Positions 26,653 through 35,238 of a DNA stretch of 64,000 bases are shown in pieces (the stretch's first letter is position 1; every line of letters starts with the position of its first letter). The stretch is from Njordibacter sp905182035 (lineage in GTDB: Bacteria > Pseudomonadota > Gammaproteobacteria > Pseudomonadales > Balneatricaceae). The notes beneath the pieces were generated by a model that saw only the letters and a program-made list of their open reading frames with translations, ran no database searches and was not told the origin of the DNA. The stretch is taken from the NCBI RefSeq assembly GCF_047730075.1, contig NZ_CP159831.1, positions 2,356,001-2,420,000 on the forward strand. Reading direction: 5' to 3'. Both the position numbers and the translations under genes were made by a program.

Positions 26653-26847
26653 CTACATGTCCTGTTTTTTCCGTGGGACCGTGGTTTCAATTTTCTCATC
26701 CAGTAAACGCTCTTCAAGCTCTTCTGCCGATATGTAGTCTAAATCCCAATGGTTACATATATCGTTTCTAAATCGCGTGCGACTTTTCTTGGTTGATTTA
26801 GTTTTGTAACGATCAAAGTAGTTGAGGAGTCTCTGGCTAATTTTCAT
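26653..26847 (-). CDS. small charged protein of unknown function
   Basis: A 64-residue ATG-started frame, MKISQRLLNYFDRYKTKSTK and on, with a basic first half and an acidic segment (SAEELEERLLDEK). No signal peptide or membrane segment. I do not recognise a family. Charge patterning and even composition look like a real protein, but the ribosome site is weak. It lies upstream of rpsP, separated by that operon's promoter. Confidence 0.5.
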   Translation of the reverse strand: MKISQRLLNYFDRYKTKSTKKSRTRFRNDICNHWDLDYISAEELEERLLDEKIETTVPRKKQDM

Positions 26848-27000
26848 CGTAATAATGTCCGTAACTTAGTTCATTGGCAGCCACCCATGCATGGGCGCAA
26901 GCAACCCTACCTAAAGTTACCAAAACCAATCTCTAGAGGCAATAAAGTTGCTGAGGCCGCCTTTTTCAATCAGCACAATCCAGCGATCGTAAAGACACTG

Positions 27001-27033
27001 TCAATGCACTGTAAATGCACTGTAAATGCACTT
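27001..27033. repeat. 11-bp tandem repeat, three units
   Basis: Units TCAATGCACTG, TAAATGCACTG and TAAATGCACTT follow each other exactly. An 11-bp period places the TGCA cores on the same DNA face. The array sits 254 bp before the glycosyltransferase operon and could be a multi-copy binding site. Confidence 0.6.
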
Positions 27034-27122
27034 TCGGCCATGTATTTTAACGTTATGATGGCCCCTAAGCCAATACAGTTAGTTATATCAACGTAGACCA
27101 CGTGGCTTTAACGATAAATTAA

Positions 27123-27263
27123 TGTCGATCCAAACTCTGGCCACTAAAGGCACCTTCAGAGCTGCTTACTCGTGATCTGTACATGCCAGTTGAATTACCA
27201 TGGCACTAGGATGAAATGCCTGCAGTAGTAGGTGTTGCCCTTAGTGTTGGGAATGCTTATTAA
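27123..27263 (+). pseudogene. possible decayed coding remnant
   Basis: 46 codons read RSKLWPLKAPSELLTRDLYM, then PVELPWH, TAG, then DEMPAVVGVALSVGNAY and TAA. A single change of TAG to TGG would give PWHWDE and restore the frame. The composition is protein-like, but no family is recognised. It may be the tail of a lost gene or chance. Confidence 0.2.
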
Positions 27264-27286
27264 ATCGTTTAGATGGCAAAATAACC

Positions 27287-29449
27287 ATGCAACAACACAA
27301 CATTGATTATCTACCAACTAGTTTAACGCCACTTTCTCAAACTCCTTCTGACCTACAGGTGGGTTGTCTTCTCATTGAGGAGCTGCAACAAGCTGCTAGC
27401 CTAGTAGACTTTAAAGAAATGCTCAACCGATCTGCCAAGCTTGCCACATTCGTCAAAACCTCGGTTAACCAGCTACTCTTGCTAGATGAGCTCACAGCCA
27501 TGACCCAACAAGACACGCTAAGTAGCTTTTTAGCTATTGAGTCAGTGGCTGCAGTTCAGCATGAAGACGCCAGCAAGGTACTAATTGATTGTTTATCACA
27601 TGCAGACATAAGTGTCCGCCGCCAGGCCACCTGGAAACTATCTGATAGGCGCCCGGCAGCAGCAGCCCTGACCCTGCTTTTGCAACAACTTTGCCTAGGT
27701 GGCATAGATACCATGCATGCCCATCAAACCTTGAGCCACTGGGCTAAATTTGAGCCTGAACTAATTACCCAAATGCTAAGCAAGGCTTTACTAACTCATG
27801 ACGATGACATAGCGCGAGCTCGACTAACGGACCTGTTGGGCACCTTACATGCCGACAAAGTTAACGGAATGCTTACTCGTCTAGCCACTGATACCAACGA
27901 GTCTGTGCCAGCACGCGTGGCGGCCATTAGTGCTATGGGAAGCCGTGCGGACTCATTTAGCACCTTACTTCAGCAGTTAAAACAGCAGGACAACGACATT
28001 GGTGCGCATGCAGCTCTGGCCATTCATGACCAGAGAATGCTAAAACTCGCGCCACTCCCTCACCGAGGCGGTGGTTTGCGTATATGCCAACTGGTGCTTG
28101 CCAAGGTGGATAGAACCCTTAGCTCAGGTGGCTGTGGAGAAACCGGTGGAGTTGCCAGCTTACTAGTGTCTCTAGGGGACGCACTTGTGCGCCAACCAGG
28201 TATTGATCAAGTCCTGACTATTGGGCTTGGCAGTGTTGAAGAGGCCATTAGCAGCCTGAGCGCAAAAGATAACACCTCACAACCCTACCGTATAATTGCT
28301 GCTGGGGATGACATGCGGCCCATGAACAGCACAAATGCATGGGAACACTTACCTGTTCTTAAACGCAGCATCCAACGGTGCCTAGGTAATTTTGGGGCAG
28401 TTGACCTAATCCATCTTCGCATGCTGGATGCAGCCACTTTTGCAGCGGCAGATGTTGCCAACACGCTGAGCATCCCTATTTGCTTTAGCTTTGCTCCAGA
28501 CCCTCAAAATACGGTGCAGGCGCTGCATGCTCGAGGGCAGTTTAATCGCCGCGCCTTTGTTGATGCTGATGCACAAACTAACCTCTGGTTCAGGGCTCGC
28601 ATGCTAGAGCAGATGGGACGTAACGTGGGCCATGTGGCGCTCTTTCCTCAACCCAAGTGTAAGCTCTTACTGCAAGACATCCGCAAAGACCTGCGCCATC
28701 ATAAACAACAATCGGTGACCATAGCGGAAGGTATCGACATACAACTCATTCGGCAGGCGGCGTTAGAGTCTGATGAAGCAAATTATAATGATTCTAAAGG
28801 CGTGATTAGCGACCTAGCTAACAAAATATGTGCAAGCCGCCGTCATTTACCAATATTGCTCAGTGTTGGGCGCTTTCACCCCATCAAAGGTATGGCTCGT
28901 ATTGCCGAGGCTTGGGCGGCTGACCCACTGCTTTATAATAGCTGCAACCTAGTTTTGGTTGGGGGTAATTTGAACCACCCATCAGCCGTAGAAAAGAAGG
29001 TCATGGAAGCCATTGATAGTGCGGTACCCATCAAAGATCATCGCCGTGATGGACTCATTCTCGTGGGTGGCCGCCCACGGGCTGATATTGCTAAGCTTAT
29101 GGTCGCCACTATGCAAGGGTGTTCAGACTACTGGGCGCAGGGTGGCATTTATGTAGATGGTGCCTTGAAGGAAGAGTTTGGCTTAGCCTTAATCGAAGCC
29201 CTTGCCACAGGTTTGGTTGTTGTTGCCCCCAGCACTGGCGGCCCCTCAACCTATGTAGACCACGGTGACACTGGCATTCTTGTGGATCCAGAACACGACC
29301 TTGGGCAAGCCATTCATCAAGGCTTTGCGCTAGTGGGACGCCCAGGCAGAAGCCTTAAAGCACGCAACATGATTGAAGAGCACTACGCCATTGACACTAT
29401 GGCCGAAAAACTTACCTCATTGTATTTAACGGTGCGAGATAATCAATGA
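27287..29449 (+). CDS. HEAT-repeat / GT4 glycosyltransferase fusion
   Basis: A 720-residue cytosolic protein. Residues about 80-255 are helical HEAT-like repeats (VLIDCLSHADISVRRQATWKL; ARVAAISAMGSR). Residues 264-720 are a GT-B transferase of family GT4: an N-terminal half with GGCGETGGVASLLVSLGD, a C-terminal half with LLSVGRFHPIKGM, and the E-x7-E motif E629...E637 in KEEFGLALIEALATG, then APSTGGPSTYV. Retaining sugar transfer from a nucleotide sugar is expected; mannosylfructose/sucrose-phosphate synthase-like relatives come to mind. The HEAT domain may bind a protein or acceptor. It overlaps the next gene by 4 bp. Confidence 0.8.
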   Translation: MQQHNIDYLPTSLTPLSQTPSDLQVGCLLIEELQQAASLVDFKEMLNRSAKLATFVKTSVNQLLLLDELTAMTQQDTLSSFLAIESVAAVQHEDASKVLIDCLSHADISVRRQATWKLSDRRPAAAALTLLLQQLCLGGIDTMHAHQTLSHWAKFEPELITQMLSKALLTHDDDIARARLTDLLGTLHADKVNGMLTRLATDTNESVPARVAAISAMGSRADSFSTLLQQLKQQDNDIGAHAALAIHDQRMLKLAPLPHRGGGLRICQLVLAKVDRTLSSGGCGETGGVASLLVSLGDALVRQPGIDQVLTIGLGSVEEAISSLSAKDNTSQPYRIIAAGDDMRPMNSTNAWEHLPVLKRSIQRCLGNFGAVDLIHLRMLDAATFAAADVANTLSIPICFSFAPDPQNTVQALHARGQFNRRAFVDADAQTNLWFRARMLEQMGRNVGHVALFPQPKCKLLLQDIRKDLRHHKQQSVTIAEGIDIQLIRQAALESDEANYNDSKGVISDLANKICASRRHLPILLSVGRFHPIKGMARIAEAWAADPLLYNSCNLVLVGGNLNHPSAVEKKVMEAIDSAVPIKDHRRDGLILVGGRPRADIAKLMVATMQGCSDYWAQGGIYVDGALKEEFGLALIEALATGLVVVAPSTGGPSTYVDHGDTGILVDPEHDLGQAIHQGFALVGRPGRSLKARNMIEEHYAIDTMAEKLTSLYLTVRDNQ

Positions 29450-30714
29450 CTTTGCTGGTCATTAGTCCTGATTTCATTTCCCACTACAGCCCTTTGGCTG
29501 TAGTTGCCCGTGCCGCTAAGCTAGCAGGCAAACGCGTTATCTTTGCCACGGGAACGAGTATGGCACCCCGTGTGAAAGCAGAGGGGTTTGAATGGACCTT
29601 GCTACAATTAAGCCAAGGAGCCAATAGTGGCATTGTCAGTCAAAATCCCGCCATCAAGCGCTTTTTGAGCGCCACTCGAGAAGGTGCTTTAGCAACAATT
29701 CGCTGCCAGGCACTAGATAGAGAAAAAGATTTACTCTGGGAGCCAGTGCAGGTGGCAAGGCAAATTGCGCTGCTGTGTGAACAAATAAACCCTGATGATA
29801 TTTTGGTTGACCATGTTTCTTTTGGTTCAACTTTGGGCGTATATGCAACAGGTAGAACATTCACCACCCTTGTACCTGGCCATCCCAGTCAACTGCCCGT
29901 AGGTAATGAACGTTATGGCATTCCTGCGGCTTGGCCGGGGTGCATGCAGCCTGATCCGGACCTGCTAACGCAACAAGAACACATTACAGACCGTGTGACC
30001 ACAACGTTTACCGACCGCTGGAATGCGGCACTATCTGTGATTGCACCCACTATGAAACCCGTTAAGGATGCCTTTCGTGTCCACGGTGAGCGGGTACTCT
30101 ATAATAGCCTAAAGCCGTATCACGCTATTGGCCGCCTGGAACACTTGCCCGCACATCACCATTTTATTGGACCACTAATACGTGACGAAGCACTTGCAGA
30201 GCCATACCGCCACTGGCTTGATCAGGTGGATGAAAGGCCACTAGTTTATGTTGCCCTAGGCACTTTCTTGTCACATCGGGCAGACGTATTGAGCAAAATA
30301 TCAGAAGCACTTCAACAGGCTGGCGTACGGGTGGCTATGGCCATTGGTGCAAACCCTGTGTCAGTATTTGAACCTTTACCCCAGGGCTGGTTGATTGAAC
30401 CAAGCTTGCCGCAGGTCGGTCTATTGCGTGGGTGCGATCTAATCATACATCATGGCGGTAACAATAGTGTTCAGGAGGCATTAGGCTTGGGTGTACACCA
30501 AATCATACTGCCGTTTTCAACAGATCAGTTTGCCAATGCCGCCGATTTAGAGCGCACCGGTCAAGCCACTGTAATCTCACCCAACCATATTTGTCCAAGC
30601 GCATTAGCTGAGGTGATAGCAACCATCGTAGCGTTGTCCAAGCCCAAAAAAGTCATGCCACTAAACCCCACTCTGTTAGCCAGCGCTTTGAACAGGCCCA
30701 AGCACACTATTTAA
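29446..30714 (+). CDS. GT1 (UGT/MGT-like) glycosyltransferase
   Basis: A 422-residue GT-B protein of family GT1. The donor-binding region LIIHHGGNNSVQEALGLGVHQ and ILPFSTDQFANA matches the UGT/macrolide transferase signature. The N-terminal acceptor half begins LLVISPDFISHYSPLAVVARA. Such inverting enzymes glycosylate small hydrophobic acceptors. ATGA overlap with the preceding HEAT-GT4 gene shows translational coupling, so the two probably act in sequence on one product, which is unknown. The gene ends 47 bp before a convergent flavin oxidase. Confidence 0.85.
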   Translation: MTLLVISPDFISHYSPLAVVARAAKLAGKRVIFATGTSMAPRVKAEGFEWTLLQLSQGANSGIVSQNPAIKRFLSATREGALATIRCQALDREKDLLWEPVQVARQIALLCEQINPDDILVDHVSFGSTLGVYATGRTFTTLVPGHPSQLPVGNERYGIPAAWPGCMQPDPDLLTQQEHITDRVTTTFTDRWNAALSVIAPTMKPVKDAFRVHGERVLYNSLKPYHAIGRLEHLPAHHHFIGPLIRDEALAEPYRHWLDQVDERPLVYVALGTFLSHRADVLSKISEALQQAGVRVAMAIGANPVSVFEPLPQGWLIEPSLPQVGLLRGCDLIIHHGGNNSVQEALGLGVHQIILPFSTDQFANAADLERTGQATVISPNHICPSALAEVIATIVALSKPKKVMPLNPTLLASALNRPKHTI

Positions 30715-30761
30715 TAGTGCTAATTAGTAGATTGGTTAATAGATTTAGTTAACAGTGTGGC

Positions 30762-32087
30762 TTAATTTTCTTTACGAGCAATAAAGCTATCGCGTATTAA
30801 ACGTAATCGCACACCCCACCTCAAGATAGGCTGGGGAGGTAATCGGTTAGGCTTTGGCCGTGCTTGAATCATGGCGATCGCATCGGTCATATGACCGCTA
30901 GCTCGGTAGGCCATTTGTTCGCCAAATAAGGTGGCCAAGCCAATGCCACCACCGTTGTAACAACCAGCCACTAACAATTTTGACTCTAATTGGTCAAACA
31001 CTTGGCCATTATTGCCACTAATGCAGGTGACACCGGCCCAACAGCTATCAAAGAGGTCAGTGCCTAATTCTGGAAAACGGCGCTTGAGGCCACGCAGGTG
31101 AATGCGCTTACGTTGGTTAAGCTGACTGGCCGACATGTTCATGGCTGGCCAGACTTCAGCAGTATTACGCACCATAATGCGCCGATCCTGAGTTAAGCGG
31201 ACGGTAGCACCCATAGCTTGCGCAGACAGCAAGCCCCATGCACTAGGGCTGCCTATAGACGCATATTCAGAATCATTTAGTGGCCGCGTCATACTAGCTG
31301 TTAAGGTGAGTGGAAACGCGCGCTTACGCTTCAACCCAGCACTGGCCATAAAACCATTAACAGCCATCAATAATTTGGGGGTTTTAACTTGTCCCATTGG
31401 TGTTGAAACTAAAAAATCTGCGCCTTGTTTGCGCCATGTTAAAACTGGGCTGTTTTCATAGAGGGTCACATTGTCTGGCAACAGAGATATGTATGCACGA
31501 GCTAGCTTGGCGGGCTGCAACATAATACCGCCAGCTGTCCACAAGGCTTGGGTATAATAACCAGTACCTAGCCGCTGCTTCAACTCAGCACCTGAGATCA
31601 GACGATGCTCCAGTTCCAGCTCTTGCAGCAACTCACTAAAGCGCTGCAACTTAGGTTCATGTGCGGGCACTGCCGTGGCATGAAATTTTCCACTCGCATC
31701 CCAATCACAATCTATTTGATATTCATTGACTAGCCGACTAACACAATCTACACCTGCTTTATTTAGGGCATACTTTTCACGGTATTGTTGTAGACCCGTA
31801 TCAGACATATGACCATCGTTAAGGGTTGAATCAACCAGATAGCCAGAGTTACGCGCACTCGCACCTTCTCCAGCTCGCTGAGCGTCAATAATGATGATTT
31901 TAGCATTAGGATTAAGCTGGGCAAATTTTCTAGCTGCCGACAAACCTGTATAACCAGCGCCAACAATAACAAAATCCGCTATGTGTTCGTCTTGTAAGCT
32001 GGCATTGGCCTGGCGTGAGGGTAGCGCCTGTGTCCAACCACAGGCCTGATCATTTACGGGTAATGGTGAGAACACCTTACTGTTCAT
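30762..32087 (-). CDS. FAD-dependent amine oxidoreductase (DAO family, PuuB-like)
   Basis: A 441-residue flavoprotein. The dinucleotide-binding motif FVIVGAGYTGLSAARKFA lies at about residues 39-56, with GEGASARNSGYLVD next, as in gamma-glutamylputrescine oxidases, and the C-terminal flavin contact is LLVAGCYNGGGIGLA. It likely oxidises an amine or modified polyamine. No other put/puu genes are seen, so the substrate is open. It overlaps the small upstream gene by 4 bp (ATGA). Confidence 0.85.
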   Translation of the reverse strand: MNSKVFSPLPVNDQACGWTQALPSRQANASLQDEHIADFVIVGAGYTGLSAARKFAQLNPNAKIIIIDAQRAGEGASARNSGYLVDSTLNDGHMSDTGLQQYREKYALNKAGVDCVSRLVNEYQIDCDWDASGKFHATAVPAHEPKLQRFSELLQELELEHRLISGAELKQRLGTGYYTQALWTAGGIMLQPAKLARAYISLLPDNVTLYENSPVLTWRKQGADFLVSTPMGQVKTPKLLMAVNGFMASAGLKRKRAFPLTLTASMTRPLNDSEYASIGSPSAWGLLSAQAMGATVRLTQDRRIMVRNTAEVWPAMNMSASQLNQRKRIHLRGLKRRFPELGTDLFDSCWAGVTCISGNNGQVFDQLESKLLVAGCYNGGGIGLATLFGEQMAYRASGHMTDAIAMIQARPKPNRLPPQPILRWGVRLRLIRDSFIARKEN

Positions 32088-32389
32088 TCGTTGCCAGACT
32101 CAAGCTGCCGCATGTACTCTGCAGGGTCGATGGCGATACCTAATGAACGTTTTTCGATGTAGAAACCGTTTTTAGATTCCCGGGCACGGAAACAAACATA
32201 CGCACCCACCTCAAACTCAAGGGCTTTGTTTGCAGAAAAGTAGGCATACTCTTGTTCAGCAATCACTAAGGTGTGGATGTAGTATTCTGGCATTCCCAAC
32301 CATTCAACATGGGGTCCATCGGTGGCAACCGATTGAAGATGTCCTCGACCTTGCAGGGCCTTAGCTTTGACGTAGGGCTTGCGAGCCAT
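32084..32389 (-). CDS. conserved-looking small protein of unknown function
   Basis: A 101-residue soluble protein, MARKPYVKAKALQGRGHL and on. It has a basic N-terminus and a probable small beta-rich core (YYIHTLVIAEQEYAYFSANK; GAYVCFRARES). No family recognised. Its stop overlaps the start of the flavin oxidase gene by 4 bp, so it leads a two-gene operon and may serve the oxidase as a partner or regulator. Confidence 0.7.
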   Translation of the reverse strand: MARKPYVKAKALQGRGHLQSVATDGPHVEWLGMPEYYIHTLVIAEQEYAYFSANKALEFEVGAYVCFRARESKNGFYIEKRSLGIAIDPAEYMRQLESGNE

Positions 32390-32481
32390 ATATTTTCCTA
32401 AACGAGACGATTAAACTAACGCTATTGTATCTAGCTTAAACCTTGGCGTCAGCCAAAATACCGCGAATAAATCATCTAATC

Positions 32482-33183
32482 ATGCCAATACCCACAAACT
32501 CACAGCTCTTTGAAGTAACACCAATAGGTATAATTCACTCATGCTTTAAGGAAAAATTTGCCGCCCCTCGCCAACCTGGCCTCGTGCCTGCTGCTTTAGC
32601 CCAAGTACAACTCCACTCACCTTATAACCAAGCCGATACAGTTGCTGGACTAGAGGAGTTCTCTCATATTTGGCTGACCTTTGTATTTCATCAAACAGCG
32701 CAACAAGGCTGGAAGCCCAAAGTACGGCCACCAAGATTAGGTGGCAATAAAAAGCTTGGTATATTTGCCACCCGGTCTACTTTTAGGCCCAATCCTCTGG
32801 GGTTATCATTAGTAAAACTTGAGTCCATTGATACTAGAAACGGCGTTATCCTCCACGTGTCTGGAGCAGATTTAATCGATCAGACCCCAATCCTAGACAT
32901 TAAGCCTTACCTACCTTGGGTAGAATCTATAGCAGATGCCAAAAGCGGCTTCGCCAGTGATGACCAAGTTCTCCAACTACCCATTTATTATAGCGAACAA
33001 GCCCAGCAGGCTTTAACCAGCAGACCAGAACTCTCAGAACTCATTGAGCAAGTTTTACTACACGACCCTAGGCCAGCATATCAGCAGGACCCTGAACGTA
33101 TTTATGGCTGTAACATTGCCGATATCAACCTACGCTGGAAAGTGCGTTTTGATCAAATAGAAGTGATTGAAATCAACCAATAA
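32482..33183 (+). CDS. trmO: tRNA (t6A37) N6-methyltransferase TrmO
   Basis: A 233-residue TsaA/TrmO-family protein that methylates N6-threonylcarbamoyladenosine at tRNA position 37. Motifs are IGIIHSCFKEKFAAPRQPGL, GLEEFSHIWLTFVFH, KLGIFATRSTFRPNPLGLS and DLIDQTPILDIKPYLP. An in-frame TTG at 32443 exists, but the family fold begins just after the ATG at 32482. Confidence 0.93.
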   Translation: MPIPTNSQLFEVTPIGIIHSCFKEKFAAPRQPGLVPAALAQVQLHSPYNQADTVAGLEEFSHIWLTFVFHQTAQQGWKPKVRPPRLGGNKKLGIFATRSTFRPNPLGLSLVKLESIDTRNGVILHVSGADLIDQTPILDIKPYLPWVESIADAKSGFASDDQVLQLPIYYSEQAQQALTSRPELSELIEQVLLHDPRPAYQQDPERIYGCNIADINLRWKVRFDQIEVIEINQ

Positions 33184-33235
33184 CATTACTTAGCTATGCT
33201 AATATGTTACTAATTAGAGACAACATTTAACACTT

Positions 33236-34540
33236 ATGACTCCTGAACAACTCATAGCCTTAGACCAACAGTACGTATGGCACCCTTATGCCTCCATGGA
33301 TAACCCTCCGCCCTCTTACCCTGTTGTTGGCGCCAGCGGTGTGCGATTGACCTTAGCCAATGGCCAAGAGTTAATCGATGGCATGGCTTCTTGGTGGTGT
33401 GCGGTGCATGGCTACAATCATCCTCATCTCAACGAGGCTATGAAACTGCAAATCTCTGATATGTCTCATGTGATGTTTGGTGGTATTACGCACGAACCTG
33501 CAGTAACCCTCGCTAACCGATTAGTGGATCTCACACCTGCAGGCTTAGATAAGGTATTTTTTTCAGATTCAGGTTCTGTGGCCGTGGAAGTGGCCATAAA
33601 AATGGCCCTACAATACTGGCACTCCAAGACACAAGCCAACAAAAACCGCATGCTCACTATACGCAATGGTTATCATGGCGATACCTTTGGTGCTATGGCA
33701 GTGTGTGATCCAATTAACGGCATGCACACACTATTTGCCAGCGTATTACCGCAACATCATTTTGTTGACGCCCCACCGATGGGCTTTGATCGCCCATTAA
33801 TAGATGGCGACTTAGCAGAACTTGAAGACAAAATGTGCAAGTACCAAAACGAAATTGCTGCTTTAATCTTGGAGCCTATCGTGCAAGGTGCGGGTGGTAT
33901 GCGTTTTTATAGCCCTGAATGGCTAAAAGGTGCAGCAGACCTCTGCAAACAATATAACATTCTCTTAATCGCCGACGAAATTGCCACAGGGTTTGGTCGC
34001 AGTGGTGCGTTGTTCGCCTGCGACCATGCCCAAGTTAAGCCCGATATCATGTGTCTAGGCAAAGCCATTACTGGCGGCACCATGAGCTTTGCTGCAACCT
34101 TAACCACGGCCGAAATTGCCACCAGTATTTCACGTGGTGAAGCCAGTTGCTTTATGCATGGACCAACGTTTATGGCCAACCCTTTGGCCTGTGCCGTGGC
34201 CAACGCTAGTTTAGACTTGCTGGAACGCAGCGATTGGAAAAGTCAGGTCAATGGTTTAAATAAAGGCCTTAACATCCTATTACAACCAGCCAAAGCCCTA
34301 CCCTATGTTGAGGATGTGCGAGTATTAGGTGCCATTGGCGTAATAGAAGTCACACAAGCCGTAGATCTGGGCATCATTCAAAAGATGTTCGTAGAAGAAG
34401 GCATATGGGTGCGGCCATTTGGCAAACTGGTTTACGTAATGCCCCCCTACGTAATGAGCCCACAAGACTTAGCTCTGCTGTGTAGCGGGATGTTAAGCGT
34501 GCTGGAGCGCTATTTTAGGCAGCACCATGCCACAAGCTAA
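33236..34540 (+). CDS. bioA: adenosylmethionine-8-amino-7-oxononanoate aminotransferase
   Basis: A 434-residue PLP aminotransferase of biotin synthesis, unusual in using S-adenosylmethionine as amino donor. Class III motifs include HPYASMD, ASWWCAVHGYNHP, the PLP-region IADEIATGFGRSG and the lysine in CLGKAITGG. No other bio genes are in the window. It overlaps the next gene by 14 bp. Confidence 0.95.
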   Translation: MTPEQLIALDQQYVWHPYASMDNPPPSYPVVGASGVRLTLANGQELIDGMASWWCAVHGYNHPHLNEAMKLQISDMSHVMFGGITHEPAVTLANRLVDLTPAGLDKVFFSDSGSVAVEVAIKMALQYWHSKTQANKNRMLTIRNGYHGDTFGAMAVCDPINGMHTLFASVLPQHHFVDAPPMGFDRPLIDGDLAELEDKMCKYQNEIAALILEPIVQGAGGMRFYSPEWLKGAADLCKQYNILLIADEIATGFGRSGALFACDHAQVKPDIMCLGKAITGGTMSFAATLTTAEIATSISRGEASCFMHGPTFMANPLACAVANASLDLLERSDWKSQVNGLNKGLNILLQPAKALPYVEDVRVLGAIGVIEVTQAVDLGIIQKMFVEEGIWVRPFGKLVYVMPPYVMSPQDLALLCSGMLSVLERYFRQHHATS

Positions 34541-34955
34541 AATAGACCCTAACTTTACTGTGTTATTTGCTTGTAACCTTCAAGTAAGAGTGGCAGATTT
34601 AAATTATGGCAACCATCTGGGTAATGACCGTATTCTGAGCTATTTTCACGAAGTTAGAGTGCTATGGCTTAGTCACCATAACCTCAGCGAGCACGATGTT
34701 GGTGGCTGCGGTCTCATTATGACAGGCACTAATATTGAGTACCTTAAGCAAGCACACTTACATCAATTCCTTACGTTAACACTAGGTGCACGAGAGGTGG
34801 GCAAAGCGCGATTCACCTTAGTATATAAACTCACAGACGACCAGACCGACCAAGTTATTGCCCTTGGCGAAACCAACATGGCCTGCTTTAACTACCAGCG
34901 TCAAAAACCCACGCGGGCGCCCGTATCTTTGATTGCTGCGCTGCGTTTGCAATGA
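34527..34955 (+). CDS. 4HBT/hotdog-fold acyl-CoA thioesterase
   Basis: A 142-residue hotdog protein of the 4-hydroxybenzoyl-CoA thioesterase type: VRVADLNYGNHLGNDRILSYFHE, with the usual catalytic Asp and Asn-His replaced in part by NYGNHLGN, and a central beta strand. It probably hydrolyses an acyl-CoA. The 14-bp overlap with bioA implies coupled translation, and a link to pimeloyl or fatty-acid metabolism is conceivable. Confidence 0.8.
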   Translation: MPQAKIDPNFTVLFACNLQVRVADLNYGNHLGNDRILSYFHEVRVLWLSHHNLSEHDVGGCGLIMTGTNIEYLKQAHLHQFLTLTLGAREVGKARFTLVYKLTDDQTDQVIALGETNMACFNYQRQKPTRAPVSLIAALRLQ

Positions 34956-35021
34956 CCTATATGCTCTACTAGTTACCCATATAAACCATCTCAAGACACA
35001 TTAAATCTCATGGTTTCATAA

Positions 35022-35039
35022 TGTCTGAAATATCAGACA
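35022..35039. repeat. 18-bp palindrome
   Basis: Perfect 7-bp arms TGTCTGA and TCAGACA around AATA; a plausible operator, ligand unknown. Confidence 0.45.
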
Positions 35040-35145
35040 GTAGCAATATATGGAACCAAACTACCACTGTGTAACAAAAGAGCTACTTTGATGATTGTTG
35101 AAGCCGATTAAGGCACAGGTTAGCATCACATTTGTCAAAATAGAA

Positions 35146-35166
35146 AACTAGGAGCATTACCTAGTT
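35146..35166. repeat. 21-bp inverted repeat
   Basis: Perfect 7-bp arms AACTAGG and CCTAGTT around a 7-bp spacer, in the same gap as the previous palindrome. It may form a weak terminator hairpin without a T tract. Confidence 0.4.
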
Positions 35167-35238
35167 CTGTACTTTAGCCTCATCATGCAACAACCCTAGC
35201 TACATATTTTCAGGATGCACTGACCCTCTTGAAAAGCG

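Larger units (their letters stand above)
26848..27286. other. 439-bp gap with tandem repeats and a decayed frame
   Basis: No confident gene. It holds three 11-bp tandem units at 27001-27033, a GGCCAT/ATGGCC inverted repeat at 27036-27063 and a frame broken by one TAG at 27123-27263. A 69-residue open frame at 26887-27096 runs through the repeats and is probably chance. Confidence 0.5.
34956..35238. other. 283-bp gap with two perfect inverted repeats
   Basis: No gene seen. TGTCTGA-AATA-TCAGACA lies at 35022-35039 and AACTAGG-AGCATTA-CCTAGTT at 35146-35166. Neither is followed by a T run. The gap separates the convergent thioesterase and zinc-ribbon genes. Confidence 0.5.

Noticed and set aside
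26887..27096. 69-residue plus-strand frame
   Set aside because: It runs through the 11-bp repeats, has no recognisable domain or good ribosome site and no fitting neighbour.
27287..30714. HEAT-GT4/GT1 pair as an antiphage defence system
   Set aside because: Nothing in the domains (no nuclease, TIR, cyclase or toxin) or context supports defence; a metabolic pathway is the simpler reading.
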